Source: Nocardioidaceae bacterium (GTDB lineage: Bacteria; Actinomycetota; Actinomycetes; Propionibacteriales; Nocardioidaceae). From it: 10,697 nt of DNA. A model generated the notes under the pieces. It saw nothing but the letters and a program-made list of their open reading frames with translations. It made no database searches and had not been told where the DNA came from. Below are positions 1-6,945 of this stretch, piece by piece; the first letter of the stretch is position 1, and every line of letters begins with the position of its first letter. Both the position numbers and the translations under genes were made by a program. The stretch is taken from contig JACCYS010000019.1 of assembly GCA_013696365.1 (NCBI GenBank), positions 1 to 10,697 of the forward strand, written 5' to 3'.

Positions 1-386
<386 letters not shown>

Positions 387-403
387 CCAGCTCAAGCAGC
401 CCC

Positions 404-415
404 TAAAGTGCAACC
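404..415 (+). promoter_or_regulatory. Candidate leaderless promoter of the carbonic anhydrase gene
   Basis: The hexamer TAAAGT at 404-409 fits the actinobacterial -10 pattern TANNNT and lies six bases before the ATG at 416, so transcription would start on or next to the A of the start codon. No Shine-Dalgarno-like sequence is present in the 29 bp after prfB. I see no convincing -35 box near 381-387. The assignment rests on geometry alone. Confidence 0.45.
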
Positions 416-976
416 ATGACGACTTCGGAGCGCTCTGCCGACCCTGCGAGCGACCCCGCGACTGAGCCGTCGACTGGGCCGTCGACTGGGCCGTTCGCGG
501 ACGTCGTGGCCGGCAACCGGCTGCACGCCGAGAGCTATGACCAACGCGGATTGCATCCACGCGCGGCCAAGGGGCTGGCCCTGCTGACCTGCATGGACTC
601 CCGGATTGACCCACTGGGCATGCTCGGGCTGGCTCCGGGCGACGCAAAGATCCTGCGCAACGCCGGCGCCCGCGTCACCGACGACGTGCTGCGCACCCTC
701 GTGCTGGCGTCCTACCTGCTGGGTGTCGAGCGGTTCATGGTGGTCGCGCACACCGGCTGCCGGATGGCTGCCGACAGCGAGCACGACGTGCATGCCGCGG
801 TCCGCGACGCGGGCGGCCCGGACACCCGCAGCTTGGCATTCCTGACCACCACCGACCAGGACGCAGCCGTGCGCGCCGACGTGCAACGGGTGCAGTCGTG
901 GCCGTATCTCGGCAGAGTGCGTGTCGGCGGCTTCGTCTACGACCTGGAGACCGGGCTGCTCCGGCCGGTCTGCTGA
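416..976 (+). CDS. Beta-class carbonic anhydrase
   Basis: Predicted to interconvert CO2 and bicarbonate in the cytoplasm. The 186-residue protein carries the beta-class zinc site: Cys59, Asp61 and Arg63 in the motif CMDSR, and His112 with Cys115 in the motif HTGC. The segment ILRNAGARVTDDVLRTLVLA and the late motif RGFV/GGFVYDLETG resemble the short mycobacterial beta-carbonic anhydrases of the Rv1284 (CanA) type, which are about 160 residues long. The first 30 residues are a Pro/Ser/Thr/Asp-rich low-complexity tail with a tandem repeat in the DNA. I chose ATG 416 because a -10-like hexamer sits at leaderless distance. An in-frame GTG at 506 would give a protein starting VAGNRLHAESY, closer to the usual family length, and cannot be excluded. 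gabD follows 13 bp later, so the two are probably co-transcribed. Confidence 0.9.
   Translation: MTTSERSADPASDPATEPSTGPSTGPFADVVAGNRLHAESYDQRGLHPRAAKGLALLTCMDSRIDPLGMLGLAPGDAKILRNAGARVTDDVLRTLVLASYLLGVERFMVVAHTGCRMAADSEHDVHAAVRDAGGPDTRSLAFLTTTDQDAAVRADVQRVQSWPYLGRVRVGGFVYDLETGLLRPVC
467..490 (+). repeat. Tandem 12-bp direct repeat in the carbonic anhydrase N-terminus
   Basis: Two perfect adjacent copies of CCGTCGACTGGG (467-478 and 479-490) encode PSTG-PSTG; a degenerate partial copy precedes them and another CCGT follows. The unit is a multiple of three, so copy-number change would lengthen or shorten the flexible N-terminal tail without breaking the frame. It lies before the alternative GTG start at 506. 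Confidence 0.85.
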
Positions 977-989
977 ACGAGGAGGCACC

Positions 990-2483
990 ATGACCAGCAC
1001 GCCCAGCAGCAGGCCCAGCATCACCCCCGACCGCGAACGCGCCGTCGTCGACGCAGTCCCGAAAGGACTGTTCGTCGGTGGCGAGTGGCGGGAGGCGACT
1101 GGCGGTCGCACGCACGGCGTCGAGGACCCCTCGACCGGGCACAACCTCGTCGACGTTGCGGACGCGAACGCCGCGGACGGGGTCGCCGCGCTGGACGCGT
1201 CGGTTGCCGCCCAGCCGGACTGGGCGCTGACCCCGCCACGGGAGCGCGGCGAGATCCTGCGGAGCGCCTTCGAGCTGATCACCGAGCGTGCCGACGACCT
1301 GGCGCTGCTGATGACCCTCGAGATGGGCAAGCCGCTCAAGGAGTCGGCCGCCGAGATAGCGTACGGCGCCGAGTTCTTCCGGTGGTTCTCCGAGGAGGCG
1401 GTGCGCGTCTCCGGACGCTGGTCAACCGCACCCAACGGGGCCACCCGACTGCTGACGATGAAACAGCCCGTCGGGCCGTGCCTGATGATCACCCCGTGGA
1501 ACTTCCCGCTGGCGATGGGCACCCGCAAGATCGGGCCTGCGGTGGCCGCCGGTTGCACGATGGTGGTGAAGCCGGCTGGACTCACCCCGCTGACGATGAT
1601 GGCGCTGGTCGACATCCTCACCGAGGCCGGCTTGCCGCCGGGGGTGCTCAACCTCGTGGGCACCAGCGATACCGGGGCCGTGATGGAGCCGCTGATCCGA
1701 GACCCGCGGTTGCGCAAGCTCACCTTCACCGGCTCCACCGAGGTTGGGCGCAGACTCGTCGAGCAGTCCGCCGAGGGGTTGCTGCGGGTGTCGATGGAGC
1801 TCGGCGGCAATGCGCCGTTCGTGGTGTTCGGAGACGCCGACCTCGACGAGGCCGTCGACGGGGCGATGCTGGCGAAGATGCGCAACATCGGTGAGGCCTG
1901 CACCGCCGCCAACCGGTTCATCGTGCACGAGTCCGTCGCCGAGGAGTTTGCCCGGCGGCTGACCGAGCGAATGGGTGCACTGGTGGTCGGCCGTGGCACC
2001 GAGGACGGAGTCGACGTCGGCCCGCTGGTGGAGGCCAAGCAGCGTGACAAGGTCGCCGACATCGTCGACGACGCAGTCCAGCGGGGCGCCGAGGTGCAGG
2101 TCGGCGGGTCGCCGGGGGAGGGCGCTGGCTACTTCTACGCCCCCACCGTGCTCACCGACGTGCCGCCCGAGGCACGGATGTTCCGCGAGGAGATCTTCGG
2201 ACCGGTCGCGCCGGTCTTCACCTTCGCCGACGACACCGACGGGGTGGCGATGGCCAACGACACGGAGTTCGGCCTGGTGTCGTACGTCTTCACCCAGGAC
2301 CTGTCGCGTGCGCTCCGGGTGTGTGAGCAGCTCGAGACCGGCATGGTCGGGCTCAACCAGGGGGTGGTGTCCAACCCGTCGGCGCCATTCGGAGGTGTCA
2401 AGGCCAGCGGCTTCGGGCGCGAAGGCGGAGCCGAGGGGATCGAGGAGTACCTCGAGACGAAGTACGTCGGGATCAAGCTCTGA
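990..2483 (+). CDS. gabD: NAD(P)+-dependent succinate-semialdehyde dehydrogenase (ALDH superfamily, GabD type)
   Basis: Predicted to oxidise succinate semialdehyde to succinate, the last step of GABA degradation, in the cytoplasm. From ATG 990 the product is 497 residues, the usual family length. The start is set by a strong Shine-Dalgarno GAGGAGG at 979-985. Key ALDH features are all present: Asn171 in PWNFPLAMGTRK, Lys194 in KPAGLTP, the cofactor loop FTGSTEVG (246-253), the general base Glu270 in MELGGNAPF, and the catalytic Cys304 in GEACTAANRF. The C-terminal stretch SNPSAPFGGVKASGFGREGG followed by GIEEYLETKY is typical of GabD and not of betaine-aldehyde or generic ALDHs. The exact substrate is inferred; a related semialdehyde is possible. 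The gene lies 13 bp after the carbonic anhydrase and its last 11 bases overlap the end of the opposing amidase gene. No GABA aminotransferase or GABA permease is in the window. Confidence 0.88.
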   Translation: MTSTPSSRPSITPDRERAVVDAVPKGLFVGGEWREATGGRTHGVEDPSTGHNLVDVADANAADGVAALDASVAAQPDWALTPPRERGEILRSAFELITERADDLALLMTLEMGKPLKESAAEIAYGAEFFRWFSEEAVRVSGRWSTAPNGATRLLTMKQPVGPCLMITPWNFPLAMGTRKIGPAVAAGCTMVVKPAGLTPLTMMALVDILTEAGLPPGVLNLVGTSDTGAVMEPLIRDPRLRKLTFTGSTEVGRRLVEQSAEGLLRVSMELGGNAPFVVFGDADLDEAVDGAMLAKMRNIGEACTAANRFIVHESVAEEFARRLTERMGALVVGRGTEDGVDVGPLVEAKQRDKVADIVDDAVQRGAEVQVGGSPGEGAGYFYAPTVLTDVPPEARMFREEIFGPVAPVFTFADDTDGVAMANDTEFGLVSYVFTQDLSRALRVCEQLETGMVGLNQGVVSNPSAPFGGVKASGFGREGGAEGIEEYLETKYVGIKL

Positions 2484-3963
2484 GTTCGCGCTGCGTGGCG
2501 GTCTCCATTGCCGCCTCGGTCGAGGCCGCAACCCGGTAGAGGCGCGCGTCGGCTCCGTGCGGAGCCATCAGCTGCACCCCCACCGGCAGCCCGGTGTCCG
2601 GGCATTCGCCGACGGGAAGCGACAGCGCGGCGATGCCGGTGAGGTTCGCCAGCACCGTCCAGCAGTCGGTGCGGGGCGTGGACAGCGGGTCGTCCAGACC
2701 GTTGCCCAGCAGTGGGGCGGTGACCGGCAGTGTCGGCGACGCCAACACGGTGCATTCGGCCCAGGTGGCATCGACCGCGGCCTGCAGGTCGTCGGCCAGC
2801 CGCCAGGCGTCGGCGAGCGCACCGCGTGAGCTGTCCGCACCGCTTGGGCTGTCCGCGCTGACCTGCTGGCCGACCAGCAACCTGCGGCGCGCTTCGTCTC
2901 CGAGCAACGGGTGCTCGACCAACCCGGCCAGGGTCGCCAGCGACTCGTACGACGAGATCAGGTAGTAGGCCTCCAGCGCACCGCTGACGGTCGGCAGCGA
3001 CACCTCGACCAACTCAGCGCCCAAGCCCGCCATCTGCTCGAGGCAGCGGTTGAACCGACGCAAGACCCCGGGTGCGTTGGCAAGGCCCGCCATCTCGGTC
3101 ACCACGCCGACCCGATGCCCGCGCAGATCGACGTGCACGGCGCCCGCAAGCGCCGCTGCAACCAGGCCCCGGCCATTGCGTGCGCCGGCCATCGCCTGGT
3201 GCAGCATGGCCGCGTCGACGACTGTGCCGGCCAGCGGACCGGCTTGGTCCAGGCTGGGAGCAAACGGGACGACACCGTTCAGCGGGATGCTGCCGTGTGA
3301 GGGCTTGACGCCGACGATCCCGCACTGCGCCGCTGGCTCACGGATGGATCCACCGGTGTCGGTGCCCACCGCGGCCGGCACCTCGCCGGCAGCCACCGCC
3401 GCGGCGCTGCCACCACTCGAACCACCCGGTGTGCGCCGCTCGTCGAGCGGGTTTCGGCTCGCGCCGAACGCGGAGGTCTCGGTGGTGGCGCCCATGCCGA
3501 ACTCGTCCAGGTTGGCCTTGCCGACCACGATCGCCCCGGCCCGCCGCAGTCGGCGGACCAAGGTGGCGTCGCGCCGAGGCGGAGTCAGGGCCCATACCGC
3601 GGAGCCGCAGGTCAGCGGCATACCGCGGACGGCGATGTTGTCCTTGATGACCACCGGGACACCCGCCAATAGGCGCGCCGAGGGGCGGCCGTGCTCACGG
3701 TCGGCGTGCAGCTCACGGTCGATGCGTGCGGCCCGGGCGGTGGCATCCGCGCCCGCCACATGAAGCAACGCGTGCACTCGGGGCTCGTGGACCGCGATTG
3801 CCGCCAGCGCGTCGGACACCACGCTGGCGGCGTCTCGCTGATGCTCGGTGACGGCGTCAGCGAGCCCGCGGGCGGTTTCGCGGGCTGGGCGGTTTACGAG
3901 GTCGTTCACGGGGCCGTCTGCAGAACCGTCTGCGGGGTTGGCCCCGCGCAAGAACGCCGTCAT
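2473..3963 (-). CDS. Amidase-signature enzyme, GatA-like amidase
   Basis: A 496-residue amidase-signature hydrolase that should release ammonia from an amide substrate. The Ser-cisSer-Lys triad is intact: Lys107 in VVIKDNIAV, Ser182 in PGGSSGGSA and Ser206 in TDTGGSIREPA. The triad spacing (75 and 24 residues) equals that of GatA, and the stretches MGATTETSAFGASRNP and FAPSLDQAGPL are very GatA-like. No gatB or gatC is nearby and the N-terminus is about 28 residues longer than GatA, so I read it as a stand-alone paralogue and not the tRNA amidotransferase subunit; the substrate is unknown. The start is uncertain: ATG at 3963 has no clear ribosome site, and an in-frame GTG at 3909 would remove 18 residues. 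It lies 81 bp downstream of asnB on the same strand with a hairpin between, and its TGA is inside the convergent overlap with gabD. Confidence 0.85.
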   Translation of the reverse strand: MTAFLRGANPADGSADGPVNDLVNRPARETARGLADAVTEHQRDAASVVSDALAAIAVHEPRVHALLHVAGADATARAARIDRELHADREHGRPSARLLAGVPVVIKDNIAVRGMPLTCGSAVWALTPPRRDATLVRRLRRAGAIVVGKANLDEFGMGATTETSAFGASRNPLDERRTPGGSSGGSAAAVAAGEVPAAVGTDTGGSIREPAAQCGIVGVKPSHGSIPLNGVVPFAPSLDQAGPLAGTVVDAAMLHQAMAGARNGRGLVAAALAGAVHVDLRGHRVGVVTEMAGLANAPGVLRRFNRCLEQMAGLGAELVEVSLPTVSGALEAYYLISSYESLATLAGLVEHPLLGDEARRRLLVGQQVSADSPSGADSSRGALADAWRLADDLQAAVDATWAECTVLASPTLPVTAPLLGNGLDDPLSTPRTDCWTVLANLTGIAALSLPVGECPDTGLPVGVQLMAPHGADARLYRVAASTEAAMETATQRELRA

Positions 3964-4024
3964 GACCGCAGCATGAGGCCGACATATTTCAGCGGTGTTT
4001 CTGCGTTGCGGAGACTTGCTTACG

Positions 4025-4046
4025 CCGCCGGTTCCGGCGGTTTTTT
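4025..4046 (+). terminator. Intrinsic terminator, U-tail on the plus strand; hairpin also lies just after asnB
   Basis: A perfect 7-bp stem, CCGCCGG (4025-4031) and CCGGCGG (4034-4040), encloses TT and is followed on the plus strand by six Ts at 4041-4046. Read on the plus strand it is a canonical intrinsic terminator. Read on the minus strand the asnB TAA (4045-4047) runs into an A-tract and then the same hairpin, with no T-run after it. It may therefore end asnB transcription as a U-less actinobacterial hairpin and also stop antisense transcription coming from the left. Confidence 0.75.
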
Positions 4047-5583
4047 AGGCGGTGGCGAAGCGGCCAAGCACGCGGTCGGAGCGAACCCCGTCAAGGTGAG
4101 CTGCGAAGACTCGCTGGTAGCCCAGCTCTTCGCGACTGCGCGCTCTCGGCAGGCCCGGCACCGAAACCTGCTCCCAGTCGGCATCGGGAGCCAGGTCGCG
4201 TGCGCGCTCGGCCATCACTGCGGCGGTGCCGCTGCCGTCGCCGAACTGCTCCTTGACCCGCCAAAGGATCTCGTCGGGGATCCAGCCTGCGAAAGCATGG
4301 CGCAAGATCGCCTTCTCTTGGCCCTCCTCGCCGGGCAGCTTCCAGGCGATCGGCACCCGCTGGGCGACCGCGATCAGGTCCAGGTCGAGGAACGGCACCC
4401 GCGCCTCCAGCCCGTGGGCCATCGTGACCCGGTCGCAGCGCTGCAGATTGAGGTTGTGCAATCCCTCGACGCTGCGGATGAGCTCGGCGCGCAACTCATC
4501 GGAGTCGGCGATGTCGCGCAGGTGGTCGTAGCCCGCGAACAGCTCGTCGGCGCCCTCGCCGGTGAGCACCACCTTGACGTGCTGGGCAGCCAACTCTGCC
4601 AACAGATAGTTGGGCACCGCACTGCGCACCAGCGAAGGCTCGAAGGACTCGATCGACGCGACGACGGTGGGCAGCACCTCGACCACGTCCTCGGCGGAGT
4701 AGACGCGCTCGTGGTGCACCAGGCCGAGGTGGTCTGCCACCACGCGGGCGGCGACCAGGTCAGAGCTGTCCGCGGTGCCGGCGGCGAACGAGTGCACCGG
4801 CTGGCCCTCGGCAGCCTCACGGGCCATGATCGCCGCGACCAGGCTGGAGTCGAGCCCGCCGGACAAGAACACGCCGACCCCTACGTCGGCCATCATCCGC
4901 CGGCGTACGCCGACGACCAGAGCCTCGCGGATGACATCCATGGTGGTGTCCCGGTCGGCGTACTCCCGGGTCTCCTCGTGGATCTCGCCGTAGCGGACCA
5001 GGCCACCTTCGGGCGTCCATACGTGTCCGGGAGGGAACTCCTCCACCAGTGCCCGCCAGTCGGGGTCGAAGGCCTGCAACTCGGAGGCGAAAGCAACCAC
5101 ACCCTCGTGGGTTGCCCAGTACAGCGGCTTGATGCCCAGTCGGTCGCGAGCGGCGAGGAACCCATCATCTTGGTCAGCGACGCAGAAGGCGAACATGCCG
5201 GTCAGCAGAGCAACTCCTTCGGGGCCGTTGATGCTGGCGTGCAGCGCTGCCTCACTGTCCGATGCGGTCAAGAACGGCCCGTCGAGCTTGTCGCGAAGCT
5301 CACCGTGGTTGTAGATCTCCCCGTTGCACACGATGTAACGCTGGTTGGCTGCATCCGGCAGCGGTTGGTCGCCGCCCGCCAGGTCGACGATGGACAACCG
5401 GGTGTGGCCCAGCCAGGTCCGGCCGACGCGGCGGGAGTCGGTACCGTCGGGGCCGCGGTGCTCCAGGCGGGCGAGCATCTGGCTGCCGAGCTCGTCGATT
5501 GCTGTGCGTTTCGCGTCGGCGGTGGGATTGGGGTTGGCGTCGGTGGTCGTGGTGAGCTCGTGGAGGACTGCGATGCCGCACAC
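4045..5583 (-). CDS. asnB: Asparagine synthetase, glutamine-hydrolysing (class II amidotransferase)
   Basis: Makes asparagine from aspartate, ATP and glutamine. The start is the GTG at 5581-5583, because the nucleophile must be the residue after the initiator: the protein begins M-Cys2-Gly-Ile. The glutaminase domain (1 to about 200) has HRGPDG (42-47), RLSIVDL (62-68), NGEIYNH (87-93) and SDSE (108-111). The synthetase domain has the PP-loop SGGLDSS (241-247), LTGEGADELFAGY (340-352), ARVPFLD (394-400) and KEQFGDG (444-450), which resembles the E. coli and plant AsnB family rather than long actinobacterial AsnB-like enzymes. At 512 residues it is somewhat shorter than E. coli AsnB (554), although a Thr/Asn/Pro-rich insert at about 11-27 lengthens the N-terminus. 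A GAAGGG ribosome site lies seven bases before the GTG. It is divergent from the molybdo-enzyme gene and upstream of the GatA-like amidase. Confidence 0.93.
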   Translation of the reverse strand: MCGIAVLHELTTTTDANPNPTADAKRTAIDELGSQMLARLEHRGPDGTDSRRVGRTWLGHTRLSIVDLAGGDQPLPDAANQRYIVCNGEIYNHGELRDKLDGPFLTASDSEAALHASINGPEGVALLTGMFAFCVADQDDGFLAARDRLGIKPLYWATHEGVVAFASELQAFDPDWRALVEEFPPGHVWTPEGGLVRYGEIHEETREYADRDTTMDVIREALVVGVRRRMMADVGVGVFLSGGLDSSLVAAIMAREAAEGQPVHSFAAGTADSSDLVAARVVADHLGLVHHERVYSAEDVVEVLPTVVASIESFEPSLVRSAVPNYLLAELAAQHVKVVLTGEGADELFAGYDHLRDIADSDELRAELIRSVEGLHNLNLQRCDRVTMAHGLEARVPFLDLDLIAVAQRVPIAWKLPGEEGQEKAILRHAFAGWIPDEILWRVKEQFGDGSGTAAVMAERARDLAPDADWEQVSVPGLPRARSREELGYQRVFAAHLDGVRSDRVLGRFATA

Positions 5584-5591
5584 GGAGATGC

Positions 5592-5601
5592 CCTTCGAAG
5601 G
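5592..5601. promoter_or_regulatory. Palindrome overlapping the asnB ribosome site, candidate operator
   Basis: CCTTCGAAGG is a perfect 10-bp palindrome in the 50-bp divergent gap. It overlaps the asnB Shine-Dalgarno (minus strand GAAGGG, 5591-5596) and lies just downstream of a candidate asnB -10. Two further short dyads, GGGCCC at 5603-5608 and CTAA-CC-TTAG at 5608-5617, lie beside it. A role as protein-binding site is inferred from position; short GC-rich palindromes also arise by chance. Confidence 0.3.
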
Positions 5602-5610
5602 AGGGCCCTA

Positions 5611-5616
5611 ACCTTA
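5611..5616 (-). promoter_or_regulatory. Candidate -10 element for asnB
   Basis: On the minus strand this reads TAAGGT, which fits TANNNT. Transcription would begin near 5604 and give a leader of about 20 bases that carries the GAAGGG ribosome site. No -35 box is evident. It lies inside the CTAA-CC-TTAG dyad and ten bases or fewer from the divergent candidate promoter. Confidence 0.35.
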
Positions 5617-5620
5617 GCCG

Positions 5621-5633
5621 TAGTCTGAGTGGC
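5621..5633 (+). promoter_or_regulatory. Candidate leaderless promoter of the molybdo-enzyme gene
   Basis: TAGTCT at 5621-5626 fits TANNNT and is seven bases before the ATG at 5634, so the transcript would start at the start codon. No Shine-Dalgarno sequence precedes this ATG within normal distance. It is nearly back-to-back with the candidate asnB -10, so binding of polymerase at one could hinder the other. Confidence 0.4.
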
Positions 5634-6821
5634 ATGACGGAAACGTCGGAACGGGTGGCGGGGTCCAACGCGGCTGCCGACGCCGGGCTGCCAGCCGCGG
5701 TGAGTGCGCCAGCGAGGATCGCCGACCCCGGTGAGCAGATCTCGGTAGAGGAACTGCAACTGGCTGCGCGCAATCACGGGCTGCCGCTTGAGGCGCTGGC
5801 TTGTGACATCACGCCGCCGGGACTGCACTACCTGCTCACCCACTACGACATGCCGATCCTGGATGAGTCGACCTGGCGCCTGCGGATCGACGGCACCGTG
5901 GAGTCGCCGCTGAACATTGACCTATCTGAGTTGCGGGCCATGCCGCAGCGCACACTCACCGTGACCTTCGAGTGCGCCGGCAATGGGCGAGCGCGCTATG
6001 AGCCACGGGCGCAGAGTCAACCGTGGTTGGTCGAGGCGGTCGGCACCGCGACCTGGACCGGTGTTCCGCTGGCCCGGCTGCTGGAGAAAGCCGGTGTTCG
6101 CGACGGCGCGCTGGACGTGGTCTGCACGGGCGCCGATCACGGCGTCGAGCGAGGTGTCGAGCAGGACTATCAGCGCGCACTGGACCTCGCTGACGCTCTC
6201 GACGAAGACGTGCTCGTCGCCTACGAGATGAACGGCTCGCCGCTGCCGCTGCAGCACGGCTTTCCAGCGCGGCTGGTCGTCCCGGGGTGGTACGGAATGG
6301 CTCAGGTCAAGTGGCTGACCGGCATCGAGGTGCTGGCTGAGCAGTTCGACGGGTTCCAGCACCGGGCCTATCGGTTGCGCCACTGGGCCGAGGGGGCCGA
6401 CGGCGGCGCTGAGCCCGATGGGGTTGCCCTCACCCGCATCGAGCCGCGGGCTCTGCTGATCCCGCCGGGCTATCCCGATTTCTACTCGCGGACTCGTGTC
6501 GTCGCACCCGGCGAGGTTGAGGTTTCTGGTCGTGCTTGGTCGGGTTGGGCTCCGGTGACCCGAGTGCAGCTGACCACTGACGGCGGATCCACCTGGATCG
6601 ATGCCGAGCTCGACCCGGAGCCGGGCGAGCAAGCCGGGTCCGAGCGGTACGCGTGGCGCCGATGGCGAGCGACCTGGCTGGCGGGGCCGGGGGAGTACCA
6701 CCTGGGTGCGCGCGCTCAGGACGCCAGCGGCCGTGTGCAGGCGGTTGAGGCGCCGTGGAATCGCGGCGGCTTCGCCAACAATTCGGTCCAGCGGGTGCGC
6801 GTGGTCTGCCAGGACCGGTGA
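5634..6821 (+). CDS. Soluble sulfite-oxidase-family molybdopterin oxidoreductase
   Basis: A 395-residue member of the sulfite oxidase family of molybdenum-cofactor enzymes. The oxidoreductase domain (about 58-235) has Cys114 in VTFECAGNGR, the expected molybdenum ligand, and the family motif PLQHGFPARLVVPGWYGMAQ followed by VKWL (205-228). The Ig-like dimerisation domain (about 265-393) ends with WNRGGFANNSVQRVRV, usual for the family. There is no cytochrome b5 heme domain and no Tat twin-arginine or Sec signal at the N-terminus, which instead is an Ala-rich tail of about 30 residues, so I predict a cytoplasmic enzyme with an unknown electron acceptor. Sulfite as substrate is only a family-level guess; no cytochrome partner or molybdopterin-synthesis gene is adjacent. 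It is divergent from asnB and precedes ftsE on the same strand with a 124-bp gap. Confidence 0.87.
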   Translation: MTETSERVAGSNAAADAGLPAAVSAPARIADPGEQISVEELQLAARNHGLPLEALACDITPPGLHYLLTHYDMPILDESTWRLRIDGTVESPLNIDLSELRAMPQRTLTVTFECAGNGRARYEPRAQSQPWLVEAVGTATWTGVPLARLLEKAGVRDGALDVVCTGADHGVERGVEQDYQRALDLADALDEDVLVAYEMNGSPLPLQHGFPARLVVPGWYGMAQVKWLTGIEVLAEQFDGFQHRAYRLRHWAEGADGGAEPDGVALTRIEPRALLIPPGYPDFYSRTRVVAPGEVEVSGRAWSGWAPVTRVQLTTDGGSTWIDAELDPEPGEQAGSERYAWRRWRATWLAGPGEYHLGARAQDASGRVQAVEAPWNRGGFANNSVQRVRVVCQDR

Positions 6822-6839
6822 GTGCCCCGCGGAGCGTCA

Positions 6840-6870
6840 CCCGCACCCTGCAGTGGGCGGGGCCTACACT
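6840..6870 (+). promoter_or_regulatory. Candidate ftsE promoter with an imperfect inverted repeat over the -35 region
   Basis: TACACT at 6865-6870 is a good actinobacterial -10 hexamer; transcription would start near 6877 and leave a leader of about 70 bases before the ftsE GTG. Just upstream, CCCGC (6840-6844) and GCGGG (6857-6861) form the outer arms of an imperfect 22-bp inverted repeat centred on CTGCAG. It could be an operator or a U-less terminator for the molybdo-enzyme gene. The remaining bases of the 6822-6945 gap show nothing I can name. Confidence 0.4.
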
Positions 6871-6945
6871 CATCGACTGGCCGAGCATCCGAGGCGGCAA
6901 CGCCTCGAACCCATTCCTGCACCCAACGACCGGCCGCGAGGCTCC

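Noticed and set aside
392..2062. A 556-codon minus-strand open frame opposite carbonic anhydrase and gabD
   Set aside because: The translation is Ser/Pro/Arg/Ala-rich without domains, while the plus strand carries intact zinc-site and ALDH motifs.
3691..5628. A 645-codon open frame on the plus strand opposite asnB and the start of the amidase gene
   Set aside because: It mirrors the asnB coding strand and comes from high third-position GC. asnB on the minus strand has every catalytic motif, and the plus-strand translation shows no recognisable domain; it also runs through the terminator at 4025-4046.
6601..6945. Upstream extension of the ftsE frame
   Set aside because: It overlaps the molybdo-enzyme gene in another frame, and the FtsE family starts at IRFENVSKAYPG, right after the GTG at 6946.
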